DNA of 64,000 nucleotides from Paraimprobicoccus trichonymphae (GTDB lineage: Bacteria; Bacillota; Clostridia; Oscillospirales; Acutalibacteraceae). The notes below the pieces were generated by a model. It was not told the DNA's origin and did not search any database. It saw only the letters and a program-made list of their open reading frames with translations. The position numbers and the translations under genes were made by a program. Positions 47,919 through 58,372 of the stretch are shown piece after piece (the stretch's first letter is position 1; the number at the start of each line of letters is the position of its first letter). The stretch covers positions 62,001-126,000 of the forward strand of contig AP027925.1 in NCBI GenBank assembly GCA_036322875.1. The letters run 5' to 3'.

Positions 47919-48520
47919 ACATTACATATTTGCTTTACAAAAAACACACTTGGTAAACATATTGTTTTTTCCTTTTTACTTTCCTGTGTTTACTTATTTT
48001 AATTGCAGATAAATTATCTTTTTTTCAATTTTTATTATATATACATTCACGAAATTCATATATATCCTAAACATGTCATCACTACGGGCTCTTTTATTGA
48101 CTTTAAAATATCAAAATATAATCTATATACTCTTAAAAATACATTCAATTAGTTCAAAAATCTTTATAATTGCTACCAACATGCAAAGCCGAACACACAC
48201 TTCATCTCATAATCATCATACAATATAATTTGAAATAATAAAATGTTTACCATTTTAAAAAAATATTGACAAAGTTTAAAATAATTTTTCTGGTGAGTCG
48301 CTGAACCCTTTTCAGCATTAGAGCAAAATAATCAACACCGCGCCGCTACAACATCATTTATTAGATCTTGTGAAATTTCATGAAAGTAACTTTTGAATTT
48401 ATCCTTTTTGTCTAAAAATTAATATTCCAACATCAGAACCGCGTAAAATCAAGACTTGAGGCTTGATTTTTATACGATTTGATGATTTCATAGCTTCAGC
48501 ACGGTTTGTTAACTTGACAC
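47919..48520. other. Intergenic gap with an unrecognised remnant
   Basis: Mostly AT-rich. Around 48300-48500 the minus strand reads in pieces KIKPQVLILRGSDVGILIFR and similar, suggesting a decayed gene I cannot name. No promoter or RNA assigned. Confidence 0.25.
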
Positions 48521-48605
48521 TTCCTGTGCCTAAAGGCAGGGGATTCTTAGGTGCATACAGAAGTATATTTCTACCATCTTTAAGCCCGGCATGCCATTGC
48601 CTTAT
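48521..48605 (-). mobile_element. Right-end fragment of the IS200/IS605 element
   Basis: CTTGACACTTCCTGTGCCTA, AAGGCAGGGGATTCTTAGGT and the following sequence down to GGCATGCCATTGCCTT match 45299-45390 closely. It abuts the 3' end of the broken gene at 48606, so an IS right end truncated that gene. Confidence 0.75.
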
Positions 48606-49845
48606 TTACATTTCCATCAATGTACTTGCAAGCAATTTTTAAATTTTCAATGTTTTCTATATTCCCTACATTATTTTTTATTTCTTTCATAATATCAATA
48701 GTTGTATTGGATAAGCTAATATTTTTCTCATCTAAAATTGCTTCCAAGCCTGTTTTGACCACAGCTTTATTTGATGAATTTTTACATAAATTTAAGCCTG
48801 AATCTACAATTTTTAAGTTTACAAAGTTTGATACTAATGATATTGTTTTCGAAGATATTAATTTAGACAAAGTTTCTTTATTTTGGCCTAACTTTTGAAA
48901 AAGTTCATACTGCAATTTTTTTACACTTGAAACAGTTATAGCTTTCATAGAACAAATTTTGTATATTTTATATAATTTCATTTGGTTGTTAGTATTTTTA
49001 AAATTTCCGCAAAGCACATTTTGAGTTTGTCAGTTAGGGAAATGTGAAATCGTTCATTTTTTTTATAACCTAAATATTCCTTTGCCTCACGATTGCAAAA
49101 ATTACAAAAATCAGTCAATGATTTTATTTGTTCTGCAATGTTTTCTGGTATTATTCGCTCATTTTTTACAAGTTTTTTAATTGTACAATATTTTTTATTG
49201 ATTTCATTAAACAAATTTTTTTCTTCCTCTAAAAAGATCAATTTTTTTATTTTGAAATTTGTATGTTTCCTCAGTGGCTTGTGCGCTCATTTTATCCCAA
49301 AGATTCGTATTACCTCCAATATTAATATTAATATTAAAATTATTTTTATTGGCATGTGGTTGATTTTGGTAATTATTAGCTCTTTGTTTACATACAGCAG
49401 CTCTATGTTTAGAGGAACTTATTTTGTTATTAAGAGATAATATTTCCTTTTTTATTTCTTTGCACCTCCCTACAAAAAATTCTAAATCACTATATAGATC
49501 ACTTGAAAATTCTTTTGATTTCAATTTTTCATTATTTGAATTTTCAATTTTACTTATACAAGCCTCGATTTTTAAGCTTGAATATGCAATTTTCAACCCC
49601 TTTGCGAATGCATCAAACATACTGATTTCGTTTTTTGTGTGCCAACTTGATAATAATAAATCTACAACACCTTCTTTCCCGAAGAACACTTTCAGTATTT
49701 TTGAATCTGCTAAAACAATATTATCGGCTACTGTACAAATAATTTCCAATTTAGAATTAATTAATTTATTTTTTAGCATAAAATTTTTAGCCTTTGACGA
49801 ACAAAATCACCCTTTAGCTTTTGTATTAGTAGTCTCTTTGCTCAT
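48606..49845 (-). pseudogene. Broken gene for a helical protein, truncated by an IS end
   Basis: Start ATG at 49845 behind AGGAGTGA (MSKETTNTKAKG, then TGA after 12 codons). The same frame resumes at 49779 (MLKNKLINSKLEIICTVADN) and runs to about 49207. It then continues in two further overlapping frames (49241-48978 and 49017-48606) before meeting the IS200 right end. Helical, Lys/Asn-rich, with an NKNNFNININIGG stretch; no known domain. Similar in style to 19731 and to the broken genes at 32913 and 52391. Confidence 0.55.
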
Positions 49846-49939
49846 AAAAATCACTCCTATGAAAAATACTTTCAACCATATTTACTATTTTGTGAATAAC
49901 GACAGTTAATATTCATAAAAAATAGCTATTTTTTGTTTT

Positions 49940-51205
49940 TTATATATGTTTAAAAATTTTCAATACCACAATAAAAACCAATAAAATTATTAAAATTGTT
50001 AAAATTAAGTTTGAAAAAATTAAATCTAACAAACTGAAAATTAAACTAAAATTTATTTTTTCTCTAGATATTAAATTTACTTCTGAAATAAATTCATTTT
50101 TATATGAAACTCTAATTGATCCGATCCTTTGATTCATTTTTACAGGTGCTACAATTTTTTTCGGCAAGTAAAAATCTAACTTTAAATCTTCTTTATTGAA
50201 ATTTTTTGGCAGCATAATATTTGCGTTTTTTTCTGGATATACTAATAAGCTATCTTTTTTCCAAGCAGCTTTCAATTTTATTTCTTTCAAAGGTTCTTGT
50301 TCTAGTAAAATATCTTGATTTTTCAAATTATTGAAAACAAAATTATATAATTTTGTTGTTTCTAACATTGCTAGGTTTTTTTCTGGATTTATAGGTGCAC
50401 CTAAAATTACACATAAATAACTTAAGTTGTCGTTAATAGCATAAGTAGATAAACATTTTCCTGATTCAATTAAAGTCCCAGTTTTTATACCTTTTATATA
50501 AGGACAATAATATTCAGGGTCATTTGGGTTGACTAACTTATTGGTATTAACTAATGCTTTTCTACCGTCTTTAAATATATCTATTTTAGGTGTATTAATA
50601 ATTTCTTTAAAATATGGTAAACTTAGAGCATATTCTGAAATTTTAAGTATGTCTAAAGCTGTACTATAGTTTTCTTTATCATATAAACCATGTGGATTTG
50701 CAAAATGAGTATTTTCGCATTTTAAATCTGAAGCTTTTTTATTCATTAACTTAGAGAAACCTTTATTCATTTCTTCAATTTGTAATTTATTAGAATTATT
50801 CAACGAAACAACATAGTCAGCCAAAACCATAGCAACGTCATTACCAGACGGCAAAAGCATACCATATAGTAAATCTAAAACACTTAGATTATCGTCTTCC
50901 TTAAGGCCAGCTACAGTACTATTTGTTCCATCAAAAATTTTTATAAGTTCTTTTTTTACCTTAATTTTAGTAAATTGTAAATTTAGAACATTTTCTGAGA
51001 CTATTATAAAAGTCATTATTTTAGTTAAAGAGGCTGGACTTCTTTTTTTATCTATATTTTTTTCAACTAATATTTCGTTATTCTCTATATTTTTTAATAT
51101 AACAGAATCAGAAAATAAACTTTCATTATAAAAATTAAAAGAACTCAAATTCCGACAAAACACAAAAAATGAAAAAACTGATGACTTAAAAAATTTTTTA
51201 CTCAT
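49940..51205 (-). CDS. dacF: D-alanyl-D-alanine carboxypeptidase (S11, DacF/PBP5-type)
   Basis: 421 residues from ATG 51205; the frame opens earlier without a start context. It trims the terminal D-Ala from pentapeptides. Active-site motifs: SLTK (RSPASLTKIM), SGN (LLPSGNDVAM) and KTGT (IKGIKTGTL). A weak N-terminal hydrophobic segment (FFKSSVFSFFVF) and a clear C-terminal membrane anchor (FSLLDLIFSNLILTILIILL) place it on the outer face of the membrane. In clostridia this type often serves spore cortex, but housekeeping use is equally possible. Confidence 0.9.
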   Translation of the reverse strand: MSKKFFKSSVFSFFVFCRNLSSFNFYNESLFSDSVILKNIENNEILVEKNIDKKRSPASLTKIMTFIIVSENVLNLQFTKIKVKKELIKIFDGTNSTVAGLKEDDNLSVLDLLYGMLLPSGNDVAMVLADYVVSLNNSNKLQIEEMNKGFSKLMNKKASDLKCENTHFANPHGLYDKENYSTALDILKISEYALSLPYFKEIINTPKIDIFKDGRKALVNTNKLVNPNDPEYYCPYIKGIKTGTLIESGKCLSTYAINDNLSYLCVILGAPINPEKNLAMLETTKLYNFVFNNLKNQDILLEQEPLKEIKLKAAWKKDSLLVYPEKNANIMLPKNFNKEDLKLDFYLPKKIVAPVKMNQRIGSIRVSYKNEFISEVNLISREKINFSLIFSLLDLIFSNLILTILIILLVFIVVLKIFKHI

Positions 51206-51318
51206 AATACTGTATTTATTATAAAGGTTTATTTCACAATAGTTTACTACATTTGGGCAGCACAAAAAGTATATAAGAAATAAAAAAAGTGCATTTTATA
51301 ATTCAGAGGTGAAGAATT

Positions 51319-51414
51319 ATGAAATGCTCAAAATGCGGAATTGTTAAAAAAAACGAAAATATAGCTGCAAAAAATGCCGCTATAATTAGTAATAAATATT
51401 ACAAGTATTACTTA
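51319..51414 (+). pseudogene. Zinc-ribbon transposase fragment, N-terminus only
   Basis: MKCSKCGIVKKNEN followed in another frame by YSCKKCRYN: the CxxC...CxxC zinc ribbon found at the start of many transposases (IS1/IS1595-like InsA). It is cut off by the IS5-family element at 51415. Short, so tentative. Confidence 0.35.
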
Positions 51415-52182
51415 GATAGTGTCGTCAATAAAGATTAGCCCAAAGAGCGATGCAACGGATGTGGACTGTGGCGAAGCTGTGTAACGAGTAGCAATTTCGC
51501 GCCAACGTTTTAAGTGCAAAAAGCATTTTAAACGAAGAGGCGAAGTTTGTATAAATACTTATCATAAGGTCTTTGAATTTTTCGATTTTTCTTTGGCAGA
51601 ATCACAACTTACATATTTTTTGAATTTACGAATTCAACAATTTCATTGGTATCGTAGCCTTTATCGATTAGCAAAAAGCCAGCGTTTATTCCGGTTACAA
51701 GCTTTTCTCCAAACTTGCAATCCGCGACGGTACCTGCTGTAACAAACATTCTGATCGGCCACACCATGCGCATTCGGTGAATTTTGAAATTGAGCCCCCT
51801 TTTGTACGCTCCATGTATTGATTTTCGCCCTTTGCGCCGGCTGCGTGTGGGTGAACTTTTACATGGGCCGCATCTATCATTAACCTCCGGTTCATCTATT
51901 AAAATTTCCAACAATCTTTCCCATTCGCCTTTTTCTCTCCAACGGCAAAATCTTCTGTAATTATTTTTCCAATCTCCATATTTTGCTGGCAAATTTTGCC
52001 ACAGCGCACCCGTTCGCAAATTCCAAAAAACTGCTTTTATAAATCTTCTGTTGTCCTGCGTGTGCCTTTTCCGCCCTTCAAGTTTGGTTCTAATAATTTC
52101 CCAACTCTGTCCGTTATATCGTGCCTTCTATACATTTTTATTACTGTTTTTATTATATCACTTTTTTATTGACGACACTATC
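51415..52182 (-). mobile_element. IS5-family insertion sequence
   Basis: About 768 bp bounded by inverted repeats GATAGTGTCGTCAATAAA (51415-51432) and its reverse complement (52165-52182). A TA dinucleotide flanks both sides, compatible with a short target duplication. It contains one broken transposase gene on the minus strand. A 3' remnant of the same element lies at 56594-56815. Confidence 0.85.
51420..52132 (-). pseudogene. IS5-family (IS427-like) transposase, frameshifted
   Basis: Begins MYRRHDITDRVGKLLEPNLK near 52132, then NRRFIKAVFWNLRTGALWQN, YRRFCRWREKGEWERLLE, IDAAHVKVHPHAAGAKG (first DDE Asp), IRMFVTAGTVADCKF, LLIDKGYDTNEIV (second Asp), and a degraded end (LKRWREIATRYTASPQ). Members of this group often use one programmed frameshift, but here at least three frame changes are needed, so it is dead. 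Confidence 0.8.
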
Positions 52183-52239
52183 TAAATCGTAGACTGAACC
52201 TTTCTCCTTGTTAACGCTGATAATTAAACCCGTTTCTCC

Positions 52240-52385
52240 AGCTGATCTTTTATGCATTAAAAATTATAAATATCGTGGTGTTCACGGAAATTTACGCTTA
52301 AAATGAAATAGAGCTTACGTAAGACGAGTAATCACTGAGAGCATAGAACCAAGAATCCACTTGATCTTTAGCCAAGCAGAGCGCG
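52240..52385 (+). repeat. Hairpin-ended repeat element, copy D (3' two-thirds)
   Basis: Plus-strand copy beginning near GCATTAAAAATTATAAATAT and keeping the small stem TCGTG-GTGTT-CACGG, the ACGCTTAAAATGAAATAGAG block, CTTACGTAAG, ACCAAGAATCC and the right-end hairpin with AAGCAGAGCG. The stem bases differ from copy A (CCGTG/CACGG) yet still pair. The left part, with promoter, is missing. Confidence 0.65.
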
Positions 52386-52390
52386 AATTA

Positions 52391-53982
52391 TTATAAAATT
52401 AGGTTTTTTTCACTGGCTTTAAATTTTTTAAGCTCGTTCTCTATTTTACTATTAACGTAAAATTTATTTAGTTTTGAACCTATAAACATACCAACAGAAA
52501 TTAGTGTGCTGACAGGCGGTAGCAAAATTTTTTCGATTTCACCAATAACATCTGGAATAAGCGCTCTAAGCTGAGCAACTAAACTAATATAATCGCCACT
52601 TTTTTTATTGCCAAATGCAAGATTAAAACATTCGTATGTTTTAGCTTGGCTTTCAAAAAATTTGAGTAAATTAATCAATGCAGCCATAATAAAACTTTCT
52701 TGATTTTGTATTACACATATCTGATATAATCCTACTAGAAATTTTTTTTCATGAGTTAATGAAAATCTTTTCTCAGGTGCCTCTGCATAAAAACCTGTAG
52801 ATTCAATTTCTTTTTCAGCTCTATTAATTAAATTTTTAGAAACTGCATCTGAAGAAACAACTTGTTCGCCTTCCGTTTTTGGCATTACTAAAGAATTTGT
52901 TTTTAGCATAATTACATTAGCAGTTCTTAAAATCAATTCGACTAATTGGCTGTTTCTTGATGAATTTATACCAGCATAAGCATGTTAGCAAGTGTTTTTA
53001 GTGTTTCTGAATTAAAGATTACACCTCCTGAAGCTTTTTTACCCTTAACATAAGTAGCTATATAGTTTTGTATTTCTTTTATAGTGTTATTTAAATTTGA
53101 AAAAAAGCTAACTAAATTATATTCTGTAAATCCAGCACCAATTTTTAACATATTTCTTTTACATTTTTCAACCACCGATTCATAAAATTTTAATTCTTCT
53201 TTTACAGCATTCACATAAGAATCATAAGTTACATCTAGTAAACTATCTCTAAAGTTTTTGTCAAGTTCTCGGCGTAGAATATTTTTTAAATCAGTTCCAG
53301 CAAAATTCGTACCTTTGTCATAATAAATATCTCCAAGATTAATTTTAAGTTTAGCACTTTCACTATTAACCCTTCCTAACATCTCAACTACTTTTAGTGC
53401 TTTTTCTTCAATTTTTTCTATTAATTTTTCAGCATTTTTAATTTTTTCAATTATTCTACTAGCATCATTTTCCACATTTTCTGTTTTTTTTCCAATTCCT
53501 ATATATTCATGTAATTGATTTAAATTTTTTCTGCATTTTTTAAGAGTATTTATAATTTTGTGTATTTCATCGACTTCACCTTCAATCTTAGTAAAATTAA
53601 TATTATTTTTTTTCATTTCAAATTTCAAAATCTTTTATATTGTATCTCATAATGTCCATATAACTTTTCCAAATTTTTTTAATTTCAAATAATTTACTTT
53701 TATCTTTTTCTAGTGAATAATATTTATAAGAAATAACAACATTTTTATAAATAACATTGTGATCTTGTTTATAATTCCTATATCCAAACTTTTCGCATGG
53801 TTACCTGCTTCTAGCGCTTTGTTATAGTTATTTGTGATTTTTCTTAAATTTTCAAGTTCACCATTAGCTATTTTTTATGCGTCTTTGTTTTCAATACTAA
53901 AAATACCCTTATTTAAAGGATCTTTTACAAATTTTAATGCTTCTTCCATAAGAGTTTTTAAACTTAAGTTTGTTTTTATCAT
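52391..53982 (-). pseudogene. Broken gene for a large helical protein
   Basis: ATG 53982 (MIKTNLSLKTLMEEALKFVK), with GGATGGTGAT upstream, a stop at the end of SIENKDA, and a frame change near 53790. A long frame 53628-52966 (coiled-coil-like, IIEKIKNAEKLIEKIEEKAL) is then separated by one more break from 52936-52391 (LPPVSTLISVGMFIGSKLNK near the end). The reconstructed length of about 525 residues is close to the intact protein at 19731, and both carry a hydrophobic stretch late in the sequence. Homology between them is not proven by eye. Confidence 0.55.
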
Positions 53983-54486
53983 AATAATATCACCATCCAA
54001 CTAATTTAATAATTTCAAATGCAACTAACACACTTAAAAATATTTTAGGTTTTCTCTTGTAAATATAATTTTGAAAATAAAAGTTTTCTCAAATAAGTAT
54101 GCTGCATTTTTACCGAAAATATCATATAAAACAAAGACTAGTGAATATTTTTTTTAATTTTTGTATATATACATATATATTATTGCACATATTTGTTAAG
54201 AATAACTATAAAATTTATATTTAATTTACAAAACATAACCATTTTGAAATTAAAATGGTTAATTTAGTAAAAAAACAAACTACGATTAAAATTATAAAAT
54301 CACTGTTAATTTCAAAAAATTAAATAATCTGGTACGTTTAAATTATTTACAATCACTTGGCTACATCCGATAATATAAATTCATATTCGCCTAATGTTAT
54401 TAAAAATTCCTTATAAAATCAGTTAATAATATTGAGTTTGATATTAGTGTTATTTTATTGTAAATAAAATAGTATAATTATATAAA
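53983..54486. other. Intergenic gap before spoVB
   Basis: AT-rich, no gene. A TATAAT at 54473-54478 lies only eight bases before the spoVB ATG, so transcription may begin at or next to the start codon. No ribosome binding site is visible. Confidence 0.4.
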
Positions 54487-56223
54487 ATGAGTAAAGAGAA
54501 TAAAATACAAGAAAAAGAAATTTCTCAATCTTTTGCTAAAAGTGCTTTTATTATGACTATTTCTATTTTCATAGTCAAAATTTTGGGGGCACTTTACAAA
54601 ATACCGTTATTAAGTGTTTTAGGCGGAGAAGGCTATGGTTATTATGGCTCGGCGTATAACTTGTACAACCCCATATATGCACTTTCGACTGCAGGATTAC
54701 CTATAGCTTTTTCTAGAATAATTTCGGCAGAAATAGTTAAAAAAAATTTTAAAAATGTAAAAAAATTATATAAATTATCTATACCTATTTTTTTAATTAC
54801 AGGAATTTCGGGTATTTTGTTGATGATTGCAGGTGCTTTTACTTTTTCTTTGGTAGCCAAATCGCCAATGGTAATTTATTCTATATTAGCATTAGCACCG
54901 ACTACTTTGTTTTGCTGTTTGATGTCTATATATAGAGGTTATTACGAAGGTTTAAGAAACATGACGCCTACAGCAGTTTCAGAAATAGTAGAATCAGTAG
55001 GAAAAGTTGTTTTTGGATTGGGTTTTGCTTTTTTGATAATAAAATACGGAAATCAAGTATTAAATTTACTTGGTATGAGTTTTCAGACAAAAGAACTTGA
55101 AAATGGTGCAATTACAGCTTTGGCATCTTCCGGGGCAGTTTTAGGAATTACAGTTTCTTCAGCTGTTGGATTTATATATTTGGTAATAAAATATAAAAGA
55201 CTTGGTGACGGAATAAATCAATCTGATTTAGATAGTTCACCAAAACCTGAAAGTTCTAAAAAATTAATAAAAAATATATTAAATTTATCTATTCCTATAG
55301 GTTTAGGTGCTATAGTTATGAATTTATCGGGAGTTATAGACTCTTTATTAATACAAAAAAGACTTTTTGATATAATTTCATTCACTCCAGAGATTTTGAT
55401 AAGCAAATATCCTAATTTAATTCCTTTGGAAATTATAGAAAGAAATACCGTGCATGTGTTTTTATGGGGCTGTTTCAGTACAATGACAAACTTTACCATG
55501 CTAGTTTCTTCTGTAACTCAAGGAATTTCTATCAGTGCTTTGCCGTCAGTAACAGCCTCTTGGATTTCTAAAGATATATTAAAATTGAAAAATGATATAA
55601 AATCTATATTTAAAATAACAGCTTTGATTTCTATCCCCTGTGGTTTAGGTCTGTCGGCCTTGTCTTACCCGATATTAAATCTAATTTACGGAAATAAAAG
55701 TGAAACTTACATATCATCAAAATTTATGATAATTTCTGGGATTGCAGCGATTTTTTCAGCTATGTGTATACCTTTATTCAGTATGTTACAAGCAGTTGGT
55801 AGAGCAGATATCCCTGTTAAACTAATAACTATAGGAGTATTAATAAAAATTATATTAAATTATACATTGGTAGGTATTCCAGATATAAATATCGAGGGTG
55901 CAAATATAGGAACATTTGTCTGCTATCTTTTAATATTTGTATTAGCTATTTATTATTTGCTCAAAGAAACAAAAGTAAATATAAATATAAAAAATATATT
56001 ACTAAAATTAGGTTTTTCAGGAATTTGTTGCTCAACATTTGCTTACATTTCACAAGAACTATTATCAAAATTCATTTCAAACAAAATCTCTACAGTTTTA
56101 GCAATATGCATAGCTGTTTTTACTTATTTACTAGCTTTATTTTCAACAAAAGCTGTAAGTTCTGAAGATTTTAAAAATTTACCTAAAATATACAATTTGT
56201 TGAAAAAATTTAAAATAAAATAA
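54487..56223 (+). CDS. spoVB: SpoVB/MurJ-like polysaccharide flippase (MOP superfamily)
   Basis: 578 residues with about 14 membrane segments. Typical features: SFAKSAFIMTISIFIVKILG, LYKIPLLSVLGGEGYGYYG, YNLYNPIYALSTAGLPIAFS, SIYRGYYEGLRNMTPTA, and TQGISISALPSVTASW. These match the SpoVB/YtgP group of lipid-II or polysaccharide flippases. In clostridia a YtgP/SpoVB-type protein can be the main lipid II flippase, so it need not mean sporulation. It seems to start leaderless (see gap before it). Strong terminator downstream. Confidence 0.9.
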   Translation: MSKENKIQEKEISQSFAKSAFIMTISIFIVKILGALYKIPLLSVLGGEGYGYYGSAYNLYNPIYALSTAGLPIAFSRIISAEIVKKNFKNVKKLYKLSIPIFLITGISGILLMIAGAFTFSLVAKSPMVIYSILALAPTTLFCCLMSIYRGYYEGLRNMTPTAVSEIVESVGKVVFGLGFAFLIIKYGNQVLNLLGMSFQTKELENGAITALASSGAVLGITVSSAVGFIYLVIKYKRLGDGINQSDLDSSPKPESSKKLIKNILNLSIPIGLGAIVMNLSGVIDSLLIQKRLFDIISFTPEILISKYPNLIPLEIIERNTVHVFLWGCFSTMTNFTMLVSSVTQGISISALPSVTASWISKDILKLKNDIKSIFKITALISIPCGLGLSALSYPILNLIYGNKSETYISSKFMIISGIAAIFSAMCIPLFSMLQAVGRADIPVKLITIGVLIKIILNYTLVGIPDINIEGANIGTFVCYLLIFVLAIYYLLKETKVNINIKNILLKLGFSGICCSTFAYISQELLSKFISNKISTVLAICIAVFTYLLALFSTKAVSSEDFKNLPKIYNLLKKFKIK

Positions 56224-56282
56224 AAAAGCTATAAAACGCGACAATTATAAAATTTTACAATCACGTTCAAAGCTTTTTTTTG
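56223..56282 (+). terminator. Terminator after spoVB
   Basis: AAAAAAGCT (just after the stop) pairs with AGCTTTTTTTT; a second inner match (ACGCGA/TCACGT) extends the arm. It ends in a T-run. Confidence 0.6.
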
Positions 56283-56593
56283 TGAAATAAAGCACTATCC
56301 ATAACAAAAACACTTTTTGCCTTATATTTCTCCATACATAACGTAATAAAACAAGAAAAATGTTTAAAGAATTCTTTAATAATTTTAACAGTTTTAATTT
56401 TAATTTTGACTGTTTTACAGTTTGCTAATATATTTAATTTACCAGTACTAGAACAATCATATCACTATATTAAATCACAACCTAACTTTTTTGATAGATA
56501 TTATAGCTGTTCCAATTTAAAAAAATCTTTGATATGATTAAACAATGTCATATTCAAAATACACGCGAGAATTGGTCTTAAAATATTCTTGCA

Positions 56594-56815
56594 TTCGCAA
56601 ATTCAAAAAATATGTAAGTTGTAATTCTGCCAAAGAAAAATCGAAAAATTCAAAAACCTTATGATAAGTATTTATAAAAATTTTGCTATTTCGTTGAAAA
56701 TGCTTTTTTGCACTTAAAACGTTGGCGTGGAACTGCCACTCGTTACGCCGCTTCGCCGCAATTCACATCCGCTGCATAGCTTTTTGGGCTGGTCTTTATT
56801 GACGACACTATTTAG
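56594..56815 (+). mobile_element. 3' remnant of the IS5-family element
   Basis: AAATTCAAAAAATATGTAAG, TCTGCCAAAGAAAAATCGAA and the terminal repeat TTTATTGACGACACTAT are homologous to the reverse complement of 51415-51640. About 220 bp, with only the transposase C-terminus left. Confidence 0.8.
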
Positions 56816-56843
56816 AGATTTTTAAAAGGAGCAAATATCATTT

Positions 56844-57075
56844 TTTGAAAAATATTTTGCTCATTAACGACAAAAGCTATCAAGGTCTAAAATTGTATCA
56901 CTCAAGAAATTTGACTCCTTGAAAAAAACTTAAAAACGGCAAACTTACTAAATATCAAAAGTGATTTAATTCTCAAATTTGAAGCTACAGAATTCATATT
57001 GAGCACGCATAAAACGATTCAAAATTTTGCAATATCGCTATCGTAATAAACAAAAAAACATTTACTTCGCATTTC
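56844..57075 (+). pseudogene. DDE transposase C-terminal remnant (IS5 superfamily, different group)
   Basis: LLINDKSYQGLKLYHSRN, then LKNGKLTKYQK, RIHIEHA and IAIVINKKTFTSHFFN follow the pattern of DDE_4 transposases (D-K-G-Y-Q-G ... K-P-K-x-G-x-L-T ... I-x-x-E-H-x-I-G ... R-Y-R-N). It contains four or more stop codons. Confidence 0.6.
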
Positions 57076-57226
57076 TTTAATTTAAAGTATTTATAACTTT
57101 GAGTTATAGTTTTAGGATAAATTTATTACAAATAGAAATTAAAAACTTATTTTCAAATTTTGTTATATCAGATTTTTTTACTCCTGCATATTATATAATA
57201 AAAAATGTTAAAAACGAGGAAAAATC

Positions 57227-58372
57227 ATGATATATTTAGATAACGCAGCAACAACATATCCTAAGCCCAACCAAGTTTATAACAGAATGTCATATGCTAT
57301 TAAAAAATTCGGAGCTAATCCTGGAAGAAGCGGTCATGATATGTCTATTGAATCAGGTAAAGAAGTAGAAAGTTGTAGAGAAATTATAAAAAGCCTATTT
57401 AACGCTAAAAATGTAAAAGATGTAGTTTTTACTTTAAATTGTACGTATGCTATAAATTTAATTTTAAAAGGTTTGTTAAAACCAGGTGATCATGTAGTAG
57501 TTTCTTGTTTAGAACACAACGCTGTGATGAGACCTTTAAAAAAATTAGAATCGCTTGACATAACAAGTTCAGTAGTGAAAATTTATCCAGAAGACAATAA
57601 TAGAACTTTAGATTCTTTTAGAAGAAATATAAATTCTAAAACTGCTTTAATAGTCTGTATGCATGCATCTAATGTGTGGGGAATTAAATTGCCTATAGAA
57701 AGAATTTCAGCTTTAGCCAAAATATACAAAATACCTATTTTAATAGATGCTGCTCAAACAGCTGGCGTAATACCGATAGATATACAAAAATTAGGTATAG
57801 ATTATTTATGCATGGCAGGTCACAAAGGGTTATACGGACCAATGGGAACAGGAATTTTAATAACTTCTAACGCTGATAAATTAGACACTATAATAGAAGG
57901 TGGTACAGGTACAAGTTCTATGGAATTTTGTCAACCTAAAGAAATGCCTAAAAAATTAGAAAGTGGCACTCCAAATGTAGTGGGCATTTCAGGTTTGAAA
58001 GCTGGTGTAGAATTTGTAAAGAAACTAGGAATAAGAAATATTTTAAATCACGAAATGAGTTTAATAAATTATTTATATTATAATTTAAAAAAAATGAGCA
58101 AAATAATTTTATACACTTCTAAACCAAATGCAGATAAGTTTGTTCCTGTTTTAAGTTTTAATATAAGAGGCTATATAAGCGATGAAATAGGAGATATTTT
58201 AAATAAATACAATATAGCTGCAAGAACTGGATTGCATTGTAGCCCAGCAGCTCACAATTTTTTCGGAACTCTAAGCATAGGCGCTGTCAGAGTAGCACCT
58301 TCTATATTTACTCAGAAATCAGACATAGACAAATTATTAAATGTAATAAATTTAATAAGAATTAAATCATAA
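57227..58372 (+). CDS. Cysteine desulfurase (class V aminotransferase family)
   Basis: 381 residues. Removes sulfur from cysteine as an enzyme-bound persulfide, using PLP. N-terminal MIYLDNAATTYPKPNQVY, the PLP-lysine site CMAGHKGLYGPMGTGIL, and the active cysteine in TGLHCSPAAHNFFGT. The sequence type (short CxPxxH loop, GTPN near SGTPNVVGISGL) is the SufS/CsdA-like family common in clostridia rather than IscS. Ribosome binding site GAGGA, and a TATAAT near 57191. No iscU/sufU or thiI is adjacent. It may supply the sulfur for MtaB and Fe-S clusters of PFOR. Confidence 0.9.
   Translation: MIYLDNAATTYPKPNQVYNRMSYAIKKFGANPGRSGHDMSIESGKEVESCREIIKSLFNAKNVKDVVFTLNCTYAINLILKGLLKPGDHVVVSCLEHNAVMRPLKKLESLDITSSVVKIYPEDNNRTLDSFRRNINSKTALIVCMHASNVWGIKLPIERISALAKIYKIPILIDAAQTAGVIPIDIQKLGIDYLCMAGHKGLYGPMGTGILITSNADKLDTIIEGGTGTSSMEFCQPKEMPKKLESGTPNVVGISGLKAGVEFVKKLGIRNILNHEMSLINYLYYNLKKMSKIILYTSKPNADKFVPVLSFNIRGYISDEIGDILNKYNIAARTGLHCSPAAHNFFGTLSIGAVRVAPSIFTQKSDIDKLLNVINLIRIKS

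Larger units (their letters stand above)
56543..57075 (+). mobile_element. Nested transposon remnants
   Basis: An outer decayed transposase has a possible N-terminus MSYSKYTRELVLKYS at 56543 and a C-terminus at 56844-57075. It is interrupted by a 3' remnant of the IS5-family element of 51415 (56594-56815, plus orientation, ending TATTGACGACACTAT). All parts are broken by stops. The insertion order is therefore outer element first, then the IS5-family one. Confidence 0.65.

Noticed and set aside
49805..49845. In-frame TGA after KAKG in the helical-protein gene, as possible TGA recoding to Trp
   Set aside because: Several sound genes (rplI, mnmG) end at TGA, conserved proteins show no internal TGA, and this gene has further frameshifts and an IS truncation, so it is a pseudogene.
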